A stretch of 64,000 bases of DNA, from the NCBI RefSeq assembly GCF_900104525.1, contig NZ_LT629711.1, positions 3,596,001 to 3,660,000 of the forward strand. The letters are read 5' to 3'. Under the pieces are notes generated by a model, which was given only the letters and a program-made list of their open reading frames with translations, searched no databases and had not been told where the DNA came from. Numbering within the stretch: position 1 is the stretch's first letter; the number at the start of each line of letters is the position of its first letter. The translations under genes were made by a program, and so were the position numbers. This DNA is from Pedococcus dokdonensis. Its GTDB lineage: Bacteria; Actinomycetota; Actinomycetes; Actinomycetales; Dermatophilaceae. Positions 7,885 to 16,019 of the stretch are shown here, in pieces.

Positions 7885-9023
7885 CGAGTGTCGAGGAGCA
7901 GGTGGCCGAGCGGATCCGGCGTGGGGAGCCGCCGGATCCCGAGGCAGTGCGCGAGGTCGCCGACGCCGACGCCGCGCGCCTCGGCGCGACCGGAGTCGAG
8001 TCGGCGCGGTCCCGGCTGGCGGCGCGGGTGCTGGGTCTTGGTCCTTTGGAGGCATTGGTGGCCGACCCGAGCGTCACCGACGTCCTCGTGAACGGTGACG
8101 GTTCGGTCTGGCTGGATCGTGGCGAGGGGGCGTTGTGCGAGGCGTCCGTGGCCCTCGACCCGGTCGAGGCCCGGCGGCTCGCGGTACGCCTCGCGGCGCT
8201 CGCTGGCCGAAGACTCGACGAGAGCCAGGCCTGGGTCGACGGGCTCCTCCCCGGAGGGGTGCGCCTCCACGCGATCCTGCCGCCCCTGGTGGACGGGGGA
8301 GCGCACGTCTCCCTCCGCGTGCCCCGCGCCGCGCGGTCGGGGCTCGCCGCGCTGGGAGCCGGTGGCATGTTCGGGACACGGGTGGAGGAGGTGCTGCGGG
8401 GGCTCGTCCGGCACCGTCGCTCCTTCGTCGTGACGGGTGGGACCGGATCGGGGAAAACCACCCTGCTGGCAGCGATGCTGTCCGAGGTCGCGCCCGGCGA
8501 GCGGATCGTGGTCGTCGAGGACGTCCGTGAGCTGGCCGTCGACCACCCCCACGTCGTGCGGCTGCAGGGTCGGGGCGCGAACGTCGAGGGGCGCGGGGCC
8601 GTCGGCCTGGTCGACCTAGTCCGGCAGGCGCTGCGGATGCGGCCCGACCGTCTCGTCGTCGGTGAGGTCCGTGGGGCAGAGGTCAGAGAGATGCTCTCCG
8701 CCCTCAACACCGGTCACGAGGGAGGGTGCGGCACGCTGCACGCCAACTCACCCGGCGACGTGCCCCGACGGTTCGACGCGCTGGGTGCCTTGGCGGGACT
8801 GCCTCGCGATGCCGTCCAGACCCAGCTCGCCAGCGCGCTCGAGGTCGTGGTGCACCTGGCCCGCGACGACGGAGTGCGACGGGTCGTCTCCTTGTCGGTG
8901 CTGCGGTGGACCGGCTCCGAGACCGCCTGCGACCTGGCCCTCGACCTCCGGGAGCCGGTTCAGGCCGGGCGCACGTGCAACGCCTGGCCCGCCCTGGCTG
9001 CGCTGGCAGGGGTGGAGCCATGA
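7881..9023 (+). CDS. tadA: TadA-family secretion/pilus ATPase
   Basis: A 380-residue cytoplasmic hexameric ATPase powering a Tad/Flp-type pilus or secretion system. Visible motifs are Walker A VTGGTGSGKTTLL near residue 192, Asp box VVVEDVRELAV, Walker B RLVVGEVRGAEV and His box GHEGGCGTLHANS. The N-terminal domain contains VTDVLVNGDGSVWLDRG, typical of TadA/VirB11-like proteins. Start is GTG 7881, sharing GTGA with the previous stop, and its own stop overlaps the TadB ATG. All four motor motifs are intact, so this one should be active, unlike the preceding P-loop protein. Confidence 0.93.
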   Translation: MTSVEEQVAERIRRGEPPDPEAVREVADADAARLGATGVESARSRLAARVLGLGPLEALVADPSVTDVLVNGDGSVWLDRGEGALCEASVALDPVEARRLAVRLAALAGRRLDESQAWVDGLLPGGVRLHAILPPLVDGGAHVSLRVPRAARSGLAALGAGGMFGTRVEEVLRGLVRHRRSFVVTGGTGSGKTTLLAAMLSEVAPGERIVVVEDVRELAVDHPHVVRLQGRGANVEGRGAVGLVDLVRQALRMRPDRLVVGEVRGAEVREMLSALNTGHEGGCGTLHANSPGDVPRRFDALGALAGLPRDAVQTQLASALEVVVHLARDDGVRRVVSLSVLRWTGSETACDLALDLREPVQAGRTCNAWPALAALAGVEP

Positions 9024-9730
9024 CCGGCGCGCCCGGTCCCTCGATGGTCCTGCTGGCCACGGTGCTGGCGCCCGTCGTCGCGAGCGCCTGCCTGTGGCCG
9101 GGCAGCGTCGCGCTGCTGGCTGCCGTGCCTCGGTCGGCAACCGCTGGCCCATCACCCCGGGGCCGGTGGCGCAGCGCGCGACGGGTGGCCGCGGTCGAGC
9201 AAGACCTCATCGAGCTGCTGGGCGTCCTCGCCGGGCCGTTGCGTTCGGGGGTGCCGCCATCCGTCGCGGTGGCTGCGGCTTCAGCCACTGCGGCCGGAGA
9301 CACGCCCCTCGGTTCTCTCCTGCGCGACCTGTCGTCGGCCGCCTCCCGAGGCACCCCGCTGGCAGACGTGTGGCAGGCGCAGGCGGCGACAGACGGCAGC
9401 GCCGGCCTGTCGTTCGTGGCGCGAGCGTGGGCTCTCAGCGAGCAGACGGGCGCGCCCCTTGCCGACGCACTGGCCTGCGCCGAGCAGGTGCTGCTGGCGA
9501 GGACGCGGGCTCGAGAGCGCCTCGCGTCCACCACCGCGGGCCCCAAGGCGTCGATGGCCGTGCTGTGCCTGCTCCCCGCCGCCGGACCGGTCGTCGGCCT
9601 GGTCATGGGGATCGATCCGATGTCCCTCTACTTCTCCTCGGCGATGGGCACCACCTGTCTCGTCCTCGGCGTCGCCCTCGGTGTGGGCGCGTGGGCGTGG
9701 AGCCGCCGGATCCTGCGAGCAGTGGCGTGA
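9020..9730 (+). CDS. tadB: TadB-like inner-membrane platform protein
   Basis: A 236-residue type II secretion F-domain protein. N-terminal membrane segment (about 6-30), a cytoplasmic helical domain with the family pattern LSEQTGAPLADAL near residues 147-160, and C-terminal helices (about 180-233). Shorter than proteobacterial TadB (about 320) but usual for actinobacterial versions. The ATG at 9020 overlaps the TadA stop (ATGA) and its stop overlaps the TadC GTG, so translation is coupled throughout. Confidence 0.87.
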   Translation: MTGAPGPSMVLLATVLAPVVASACLWPGSVALLAAVPRSATAGPSPRGRWRSARRVAAVEQDLIELLGVLAGPLRSGVPPSVAVAAASATAAGDTPLGSLLRDLSSAASRGTPLADVWQAQAATDGSAGLSFVARAWALSEQTGAPLADALACAEQVLLARTRARERLASTTAGPKASMAVLCLLPAAGPVVGLVMGIDPMSLYFSSAMGTTCLVLGVALGVGAWAWSRRILRAVA

Positions 9731-10371
9731 CGGTCGCGGTGAGCTGCCTCCTGGTGGCGGTGACGGTCCTGCTCTGGCCAGCTCCCCACCGCCGCCGACC
9801 GGTGCGCTTGCCGACCAGGCTGGGCGACGGTCAGCCTCTGCAAGCGTCGCCGGTGCGCGCCCGGTGGATGGCGGTCGCCACTAGACCCAGGATCGGCCGA
9901 CGTCCTTGCCTCGGAGCCGAGGACGAGGGCGTCGCCGACGCGCTCGTCCTGATCGCACTTGGCCTCCGTGCGGGCCTCCCGCTGGTCGATGCCCTGCGCC
10001 ACGTCCGGGCAGGGGATGTCGATGCGGACGGGACCGGGTCCGTCGGGGGCGAGCTCGCGGCCGTGGTGGCTGCGCTGGAGTGGGGTCTGTCCACGCGGGA
10101 GGCGTGGTCGTTTGCCGGCCCGGGGTGGCGGGCCGCCGCAGTCGCGACGCAGCTGTCGGAGCAGACCGGGGCGGCTGCTGCCGACCTCCTGGAGCAGGCG
10201 TCGGTCCGGGTGCGGGAGCAGCGTGAGCGGGCGAGCGAGCGAGCCGCCGCCCGAGCCGGGGTGCTGCTGGTGTTGCCACTCGGCCTCGGCTTCCTTCCGG
10301 CTTTCGCGTGCACGGCCGTGGTGCCGGTCGTCGCGACCCTGGCCGCGGGAGTCCTGGGCGCAGCGCCCTGA
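9727..10371 (+). CDS. tadC: TadC-like inner-membrane platform protein
   Basis: A 214-residue second F-domain protein. It has a short N-terminal membrane segment, a cytoplasmic part with ALVLIALGLRAGLPLVDALR and LSEQTGAAAADLLEQA, and a hydrophobic C-terminus (about 185-212). It pairs with TadB to form the membrane platform under the TadA motor. GTG 9727 shares GTGA with the TadB stop. The frame is open long before 9727, but only because it reads through tadB out of frame. Confidence 0.85.
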   Translation: MTVAVSCLLVAVTVLLWPAPHRRRPVRLPTRLGDGQPLQASPVRARWMAVATRPRIGRRPCLGAEDEGVADALVLIALGLRAGLPLVDALRHVRAGDVDADGTGSVGGELAAVVAALEWGLSTREAWSFAGPGWRAAAVATQLSEQTGAAAADLLEQASVRVREQRERASERAAARAGVLLVLPLGLGFLPAFACTAVVPVVATLAAGVLGAAP

Positions 10372-10717
10372 GCGGGACGTCCCGGGCGAGGCCGTCTGAG
10401 GCGGTCGACGTCGCCCGTCGGCATGGTCCTCGTACCAACGAGCAACCCGCCGACGACCCGCAGCCAGGACTGCCGGGCCCAGAACCAGGTGGAGGGCCGG
10501 TTCGTCACGCTGGGGTTCCCGTTCCCCGTGCCGGCCGGCAGCCGCCTGACGCCGCGAACAGCGCCGTGGCGGTGCCGTGAGCCGCCAGCCCGTCCACAGC
10601 AACGGCCCTGCCGCGTCCTGATCCACAGGGACGCGGGCCGGCCGTGGCCACGTGGCGCCAGCTCCGGTGGACTGGGTGAAATCGGGCTGCGGCCTTCACC
10701 CAACCAAGGAGCACAGC
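10372..10717. other. 346-bp gap between tadC and the pilin genes
   Basis: No convincing coding potential. An inverted repeat, TGGGTGAA at 10673-10680 and TTCACCCA at 10695-10702, stands just before the ribosome site AAGGAG of the pilin-like gene. It can form a leader hairpin, and may adjust the high expression a pilin subunit needs relative to its machine. Confidence 0.5.
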
Positions 10718-10912
10718 GTGAAATGCACACTGGTCACACGTTTTTCGACGATCCGCCGGCGATCCGAGGCCGGCATGACGACCGCGGAGTATGCCGTGGG
10801 CACACTGGCCGCCTGCGCGTTCGCCGCCGTCCTGCTCGCCATCGTGAGGTCGGGGACGGTGCGCTCGGCGTTGGCGTCCGTCATCGCGACGGCGCTGGGG
10901 TCGGTCAGCTGA
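10718..10912 (+). CDS. Flp-like pilin, DUF4244 family
   Basis: A 64-residue small pilin-like protein. A basic leader (about 18 residues, RFSTIRRRSEAG) ends in Gly, followed by MTTAEYAVGTL, i.e. the type IV prepilin pattern with Glu at mature position 5, then one membrane helix. That marks it as the likely major Flp-type subunit exported by the Tad machine. The GTG at 10718 has a clear AAGGAG 6 nt upstream. It is 14 bp before the TadE-like gene. Confidence 0.85.
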   Translation: MKCTLVTRFSTIRRRSEAGMTTAEYAVGTLAACAFAAVLLAIVRSGTVRSALASVIATALGSVS

Positions 10913-10926
10913 CCGGAGAGGGCGGG

Positions 10927-11274
10927 ATGGTGACGGTGGAGCTCGCCGTCGCCATCCCGACCCTGGTCCTGGTGGTGTTCGTCGCGCTCTCCTCGCTGAC
11001 CACAGCGACGGACCAGGTGCGGTGCGTGGATGCGGCCCGGGCGACGGCCCGGGCGCTGGCCCGAGGGGATGACCAAGGGGCTGCGGTGGCCGCGGGTCGG
11101 GCGCTGTCACCGTCGGGAGCGTCGTTCACGGTGTCCGGTGGCGGGTCCGGTGCGCAGGTCACCGTCGTGGTGCGCGGGCAACCAGCCGCAGGGCTGCGGT
11201 GGCTGGGGTCCCGGGCGGCGCCGGCCGGCCGAGCGGTCGCGGTCATGGAGGAGGTGGCCAGTGGTGACCCCTAG
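10927..11274 (+). CDS. TadE-like pseudopilin
   Basis: A 115-residue protein whose N-terminus reads GG-MVTVELAVAIPTLVLVVF, the prepilin cleavage pattern (Gly, then Glu at mature +5) plus a membrane helix, followed by a soluble domain. The ATG at 10927 has GGAG 8 nt upstream, but starting there removes the Gly at -1 that a prepilin peptidase would need. A CTG at 10909, overlapping the previous stop as CTGA, would supply a leader MTGEGG. Both possibilities are open. Its end overlaps the next gene by 14 bases. Confidence 0.82.
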   Translation: MVTVELAVAIPTLVLVVFVALSSLTTATDQVRCVDAARATARALARGDDQGAAVAAGRALSPSGASFTVSGGGSGAQVTVVVRGQPAAGLRWLGSRAAPAGRAVAVMEEVASGDP

Positions 11275-11791
11275 CTGCGAGCGGTGCAGGTCCGGGGGCA
11301 GGTGTGGTCGAGAGCGCGACTGCGGTTCGGCGTCGGTCCTGGCGGTCGCCGCGGTCGGCCTGCTGCTCGTGGTTCTGGTCGGCGGGCTCGCGCTCGCCAG
11401 TGCTGTGGTGGCGACCCACCGGGCCCGCGCGGCTGCGGACCTGGCTGCGCTCGCCGCCGCCCAGGCTGTTCAGCAGGGCCTCGACCCGGCCGCGTCCTGC
11501 CACGCCGGTGCCACGGTCGCGGCCCGCAACGGCACCCGTCCGGCCGGTTGCGTGGTCGCTCCGGACGGTTCGGTGAGCTACCGCGTCACCACCGGCGCGA
11601 GCCTGGTGTTCCCGGGCACCGGGGGAGGCAGCACGACGGCGACGGCCCGAGCCGGGCCGTCGCCGCGACGTGGTCCTGCGTTGCCGACCGACACTCCGAG
11701 TCACTGCCCCTCGAGGAGTTCGAGAAGGTGTGCGAGAAGGTGCGTAGGTCGGCTCCTGGTCAGGCCCGCTCGGAGGGGTCCCGCCCCATGA
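11261..11791 (+). CDS. TadE-like secreted/anchored protein of the Tad operon
   Basis: About 176 residues. After a Cys/Arg-rich leader (CERCRSGGRCGRERDCGSAS) comes one membrane helix (ASVLAVAAVGLLLVVLVGG), then a short exported domain rich in Ala with two Cys. This matches the 'helicase/secretion neighbourhood TadE-like' family. Start is GTG 11261 (or 11264), with GGAGGAGG upstream. The family usually ends near TATARAGP; here the frame runs another 50 low-complexity Arg/Pro residues and overlaps the convergent gene by 32 bp, so the C-terminal tail may be untranslated in an ancestor or newly acquired. Confidence 0.7.
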   Translation: MVTPSCERCRSGGRCGRERDCGSASVLAVAAVGLLLVVLVGGLALASAVVATHRARAAADLAALAAAQAVQQGLDPAASCHAGATVAARNGTRPAGCVVAPDGSVSYRVTTGASLVFPGTGGGSTTATARAGPSPRRGPALPTDTPSHCPSRSSRRCARRCVGRLLVRPARRGPAP

Positions 11792-12743
11792 TCTTGTCCG
11801 CCACCGTCCGGTGCGGCTGGTCAGGCTCGTCCGCCGGGGTGCCCTCGGCGTGGTCGTCATCAACGCTCACGTCCGACCGGTCGTCGGACGTGAAGCTGCG
11901 GGTGGTGTCATCGTCCGCTGCCCCAGCTCCGGCGCCGTTCGCGGTGTCGTCGCCGTGCGTGCCGGTGCCGCTCGTGGTGCCGGAGCCGGTCTGCCGGTCG
12001 TCGTCGCCAGCGGCGATGCTGTCGCCGGTGTGCTCTCCGGAGTACGCCGCAGCGGGTGCTGCAGCCTCGTCGGCTTCGCTCCGGTCGAGGCTCTGGGCCT
12101 CGCTCGAGGTGGCGCTCGGGTCCGCGCCCTGGTCTGCCGTGTCACGGTGGGCGTCGTCCTCACCGGCGAAGCGCGAGGCGGCTACTGCACCGACCCCCGC
12201 CCCGGCACCCGCCCCGACGGCGGCCGCGGTGCCGCCGTCGGTCGCGGTGCCGCCGGCGGTCGACTGACGCGACGCGTACTCCCGCTCGACCCGTTCGCGC
12301 TCGAACCTCCGGGCCTGCTCCTCGGCCTCCTGCTGGCGGGTGGCGAACTCCGTCTCCCGCTCGCGGTCCCGTTCGGCCAGGCGCGCCTGGAACTCCTCGT
12401 CGCGCACCCGGTCGCGGTCGGCGAGGGCGATCTGGTGGGCTTCGTCGGCCCGGCTGCGCTCATCGGCGCGGATGCTCTCCTCGAGCTGGGCCTGGCGCTC
12501 GGCCTCCTTGGCCTCCCGAGCGGGCCGGCGACGGCGCTTGGCGCTCCCGCGGATCATCGCCAGACCGAGCCAGAGCAGCAGCATCGCGACGGCTCCGGTG
12601 ATGAGCAGGGCCAGTGGTGTCATCCCCCAGCTGTAACCCGCGAACTCGAGGTCGACGGGCGTGGTCAAGGAGTCCGTGGTGAGGAACAGGATGACGCCTG
12701 CCGCCAGGGCGAGCAGGACGAGGATGAGGCCGAACACGATCAC
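11760..12743 (-). CDS. LapA-like membrane protein with coiled coil and acidic tail
   Basis: A 327-residue protein of unknown function. Two N-terminal membrane helices (about 2-24 and 43-65) with the hairpin layout of LapA-domain proteins are followed by a highly charged Glu/Arg/Gln segment (about 70-160) predicted to be a coiled coil, then a disordered Ala/Gly/Asp/Ser-rich tail, ending ADKIMGRDPSERA. It is convergent with the Tad operon. The charged rod and acidic tail suggest a scaffold at the membrane; no enzymatic motif is seen. Confidence 0.75.
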   Translation of the reverse strand: MIVFGLILVLLALAAGVILFLTTDSLTTPVDLEFAGYSWGMTPLALLITGAVAMLLLWLGLAMIRGSAKRRRRPAREAKEAERQAQLEESIRADERSRADEAHQIALADRDRVRDEEFQARLAERDRERETEFATRQQEAEEQARRFERERVEREYASRQSTAGGTATDGGTAAAVGAGAGAGVGAVAASRFAGEDDAHRDTADQGADPSATSSEAQSLDRSEADEAAAPAAAYSGEHTGDSIAAGDDDRQTGSGTTSGTGTHGDDTANGAGAGAADDDTTRSFTSDDRSDVSVDDDHAEGTPADEPDQPHRTVADKIMGRDPSERA

Positions 12744-12826
12744 GGGAGATACCTCCGACGCTGAGGGGTGCGCGGTGCACCGTCCGCTTCGACCCTAGCC
12801 GCTGGCCTGCAGGTTTGCCCCTTTCG

Positions 12827-15298
12827 TCACCCTCCAGTTCGGGTGGCCGCAGTCCGCTCAACTGCCTGCGCGTCAGGCGCTGACGTTGCCTGCGCGTCAG
12901 GCGCTGACGCTGCCTGGCCGGTAGGCGGCGACCCTGCCTGCGCAGGAGGCCGCGCGGCTCCATCCGGAGCGCACTCGAGCACGGCCCGCAGCAGCCGGAT
13001 CGCGCCCGCCTTGTCCAGCGGTTCGTTGCCGTTGCCGCACTTGGGGGACTGCACGCAGGCCGGGCAGCCGCTCTCGCAGCGACACGACCCGACCGTCTCG
13101 AGCGTCGACCGCAACCACTCCTCGAACGATCCGAACGCGCGCTCGGCGAAGCCGGCCCCGCCCGGGTGCCCGTCGTAGACCATGATCGTCGGCAGCCCGG
13201 TGTCGGGGTGCAGTGCTGTCGACACGCCCCCGATGTCCCAGCGGTCGCAGGTCGCGACCAGCGGGAGCATGCCGATCCCGGCGTGCTCGGCTGCGTGGGC
13301 GGACCCCGGGATGTCGACCTCGGCCACCCCGGCCGCGGCCAGCCACTGCGGCGGCATGGTCCACCAGACCGCCCGGGTGTTGAGGGTCCGCTGTGGCAGG
13401 TCGAGCGGGTGCGTGCCGATCACCTCGCCGCTCGGCAGTCGGCGCAGGAACGACGTCACCTGGGTGTGCACATGCACCGTCCCGAACGACACCTGTACCG
13501 GTCCCCAGTCCATCGTCCGGTCCGCGCCCACGATGTCGAAGGCGCTCACCGACTGCGCGAAGGTGCTCCACCCCGGGTCGCCCCGCACGGCGGTCGCCGT
13601 CCCGTGCTCGAGATCGAGCTCGGTCACCACGTAGGTGTCGCCCTGGTGCACGTGCACCGCCCCCGTGTGCACCTGGGTGTGCGCCGACGCCTCGTCGATG
13701 GTGCCCAGCACCCGCCCGGTGCGCTGCTCGACGATGCCGACGACCTCACCCGCCCCACGCAGCGAAACGTGGTCGGAGGCGCGGTCGCTGCGTGCCCAGA
13801 ACCACCCGGTGGGCCGGCGGCGCAGGATCCCGCGGGCGACCAGGGCATCGACGAGGGGCCGGGCCCGAGTCCCGAAGAGTGCGAGGTCGTCCTCCTTGAG
13901 CGGCAGCTCCGCGGCCGCGGCCGCGAGGTGCGGTCCGAGCACGTGCGGGTTGTCAGGGTCCAGCACGGTCGCCTCGACCGGCTGGCCGAAGACCACCTCG
14001 GGGTGGTGCACGACGTAGGTGTCCAGCGGGTCGTCGGCGGCGACGAACACCGCCAGCGACCGCGTGCCGGCCCGCCCGGCTCGACCGGCCTGCTGCCACA
14101 GGGATGCGCGGGTGCCGGGCCAACCGGCCAGCAGCACGGCGTCCAGCCCGCTCACGTCGACGCCGAGCTCGAGCGCGTTGGTGGCGGCCAGCCCCACGAT
14201 CGAGCCGGCCCGCAGGGAACGCTCCAGCGCGCGGCGCTCCTCGGGCAGATAACCGCCCCGGTATGCCGCGACGGCAGCCTCCAGCGCTGGCTCCACCTCG
14301 GCGAGCGTCCGACGGGCGCTGGTCGCCAGAGCCTCGACACCGGCGCGGGACCTGGCGAAGGCCACGGTCTGCACCCGTCGGGAGACCAGCTCGGCCATCA
14401 GGTCGGCGGCCTCCGACGTGGCTGACCTGCGCCCCTCGCCGTCGCCGAGCGGGCCGGGCTCCCACAGGGCGAAGGTCATCGCCTCGCGCGGGGAGCCGTC
14501 CTCGGTGACCGGCACGACCGGCATACCGACCAGGCGCTCGGCGTGCAGCGCCGGGTCACGGACGGTGGCGGACGCGAGGACGAAGGTGGGATGCGCGCCA
14601 TAGCGGGCACAGACCCGTCGCAGCCGGCGCAGCAGTGCGGCGAGGTGCGAGCCGAACACGCCTCGATAGGTGTGGCACTCGTCGATCACGACGTAGCGCA
14701 GCCGGCGCAGGAACGGAGCCCAGCGGTCGTGCAGGGGCAGCAACGAGTGGTGCACGAGGTCGGGGTTGGTGAGCACCAGCTGGGCGTGGTCGCGGATCCA
14801 GCGGCGTTCCTCGGTCGGGGTGTCGCCGTCGTAGGTCGCCGCGCGCACCCCCGGCACTGCCATCGCCTGCACCCGGGCGAGCTGGTCGGCGGCGAGGGCC
14901 TTGGTGGGGGAGAGGTAGAGGGCGGTCGCCCCGCGGCCGGTCGGGGCCTGCGAGCCCTCGACCAGCGCGGTGAGGACGGGCAGGAGGTAGCCGAGGCTCT
15001 TGCCCGAGGCGGTGCCGGTGGCCATCACGACGTGCCTGCCGTCGTGCGCCAGGTCGGCGGCGGTCCGCTGGTGCGACCAGAGGGACGTGACTCCGGACCC
15101 GGCGCACGCGGCGTAGACGCTGGGGGCCACCCAGGTCGGCCAGTCCGCGACGGACGCCGCCCGCGCCGGCACCTCGTGCACGTGCAGGAGCCGCTCGCCC
15201 CGCGACCCGGCGGTCAGGGCGTCCAGCGTCGCCGCGGGGTCGAAGCCGGGTCGTCGGGGGCTCGCCGCGCCGGGTGGGGTGGGGCTGGAGTTGGACAT
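12827..15298 (-). CDS. DEAH-box helicase with C-terminal Cys cluster (YprA/MrfA type)
   Basis: An 823-residue superfamily 2 helicase, the 'helicase' of the conserved helicase/secretion neighbourhood. Motif I VMATGTASGKSLGYLLP near residue 80, motif II VIDECHTYRG, motif III ASATV, and motif VI WQQAGRAGRAG are all present. Near the C-terminus CRCESGCPACVQSPKCGNG is the DUF1998-type four-Cys site, which binds zinc in Bacillus MrfA, a DNA repair helicase. The frame is open to 15376, but ATG 15298 starts a plain hydrophilic leader. The extreme C-terminus carries two 24-bp direct repeats (12863-12910). It is divergent from the STAS gene. Confidence 0.92.
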   Translation of the reverse strand: MSNSSPTPPGAASPRRPGFDPAATLDALTAGSRGERLLHVHEVPARAASVADWPTWVAPSVYAACAGSGVTSLWSHQRTAADLAHDGRHVVMATGTASGKSLGYLLPVLTALVEGSQAPTGRGATALYLSPTKALAADQLARVQAMAVPGVRAATYDGDTPTEERRWIRDHAQLVLTNPDLVHHSLLPLHDRWAPFLRRLRYVVIDECHTYRGVFGSHLAALLRRLRRVCARYGAHPTFVLASATVRDPALHAERLVGMPVVPVTEDGSPREAMTFALWEPGPLGDGEGRRSATSEAADLMAELVSRRVQTVAFARSRAGVEALATSARRTLAEVEPALEAAVAAYRGGYLPEERRALERSLRAGSIVGLAATNALELGVDVSGLDAVLLAGWPGTRASLWQQAGRAGRAGTRSLAVFVAADDPLDTYVVHHPEVVFGQPVEATVLDPDNPHVLGPHLAAAAAELPLKEDDLALFGTRARPLVDALVARGILRRRPTGWFWARSDRASDHVSLRGAGEVVGIVEQRTGRVLGTIDEASAHTQVHTGAVHVHQGDTYVVTELDLEHGTATAVRGDPGWSTFAQSVSAFDIVGADRTMDWGPVQVSFGTVHVHTQVTSFLRRLPSGEVIGTHPLDLPQRTLNTRAVWWTMPPQWLAAAGVAEVDIPGSAHAAEHAGIGMLPLVATCDRWDIGGVSTALHPDTGLPTIMVYDGHPGGAGFAERAFGSFEEWLRSTLETVGSCRCESGCPACVQSPKCGNGNEPLDKAGAIRLLRAVLECAPDGAARPPAQAGSPPTGQAASAPDAQATSAPDAQAVERTAATRTGG
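12863..12910. repeat. Two 24-bp direct repeats at the 3' end of the helicase gene
   Basis: TGCCTGCGCGTCAGGCGC begins both units (12863 and 12887), which differ only in the last base. In the minus-strand protein they encode the repeated tail with SAPDAQ. Each contains the small palindrome CGTCAG-GCG-CTGACG. Slippage-type expansion of a non-conserved tail. Confidence 0.8.
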
Positions 15299-15390
15299 TG
15301 CCGCTACCGTAATCCCGAGAGCAGACGGTCCAACCGACTGCTCCTCGTGTGCGTACTTGACCATCGATGTCAGCAAGTGAAAGGGCGGCC

Positions 15391-15735
15391 GTGGACCTGT
15401 CGGTCTCCAGCAGTGAGCAGGGTGCGGTGACGATCGTCCACGTGGCGGGCGAGATCGACGTCTACACCGCCCCCCTGCTGCGCGAAGTCCTGGACAAGCA
15501 GGTGGCCGCCGGGCGCACCGACCTCGTGGTCGACCTCGAGAAGGTCACCTTCATGGACTCGACCGGCCTCGGAGTGCTCGTCGGGCGGCTCAAGCTGGTC
15601 CGGGGTCAGAACGGCACGCTGCGCATCGTCAGCGCCCAGGAGCGGATCCTCAAGGTCTTCAAGATCACCGGGCTCGACAAGGTGTTCCACATCTACCCGA
15701 CGGTCGACGAGGCTGCAGCGGCCTCCAACGCCTGA
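15391..15735 (+). CDS. STAS anti-anti-sigma factor, BldG-like
   Basis: A 114-residue STAS-domain protein that in its unphosphorylated form would bind an anti-sigma factor and free a sigma factor. Starting at GTG 15391 it opens MDLSVSSSE, matching Streptomyces BldG (MDLSLSTR), and places the phospho-acceptor in [11 protein letters not shown] at Ser57, the position I recall for BldG; an AAAGGG site precedes this GTG. An ATG at 15367 would add 8 residues without a ribosome site. In Streptomyces the cognate anti-sigma gene follows bldG; here the next gene is the pyrophosphatase, so the kinase partner must lie elsewhere. Confidence 0.88.
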   Translation: MDLSVSSSEQGAVTIVHVAGEIDVYTAPLLREVLDKQVAAGRTDLVVDLEKVTFMDSTGLGVLVGRLKLVRGQNGTLRIVSAQERILKVFKITGLDKVFHIYPTVDEAAAASNA

Positions 15736-16019
15736 CCTGCCACCGCCTGCACCGCCCGCCCGCCGTCCAGCCGCTGCCTGCCCCACCCGGCCGCCGCCCG
15801 GCCGCTGCCTGCCCCACCCGGCCGCTGCCTGGCCAGCCCGGCCGCCGCCTGACGTCGCCGAAGCCGCCATCAGGCCCGGCGAAATGTCTGTGACGATGCT
15901 CACCCGGCGTCACAAACCCTGTGACGTGCATTACCCTCGCCTGCAACGTCCCCTCTGCGGTGCGCCATCGTGGTGTGCCCGTGGGCGGTCCCGAACGTTT
16001 CCCCATCGAGGAGGATGGA
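15736..16019. other. Intergenic region with Pro/Cys-coding-like GC-rich repeats
   Basis: Between the STAS gene and hppA. About 15740-15855 consists of imperfect repeats built on CCGCTGCCTGCCCCACCCGG, three to five copies depending on stringency, with no credible gene. The hppA ribosome site GAGGAGGATGGA lies at its right end. No clear terminator hairpin is visible. Confidence 0.55.
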
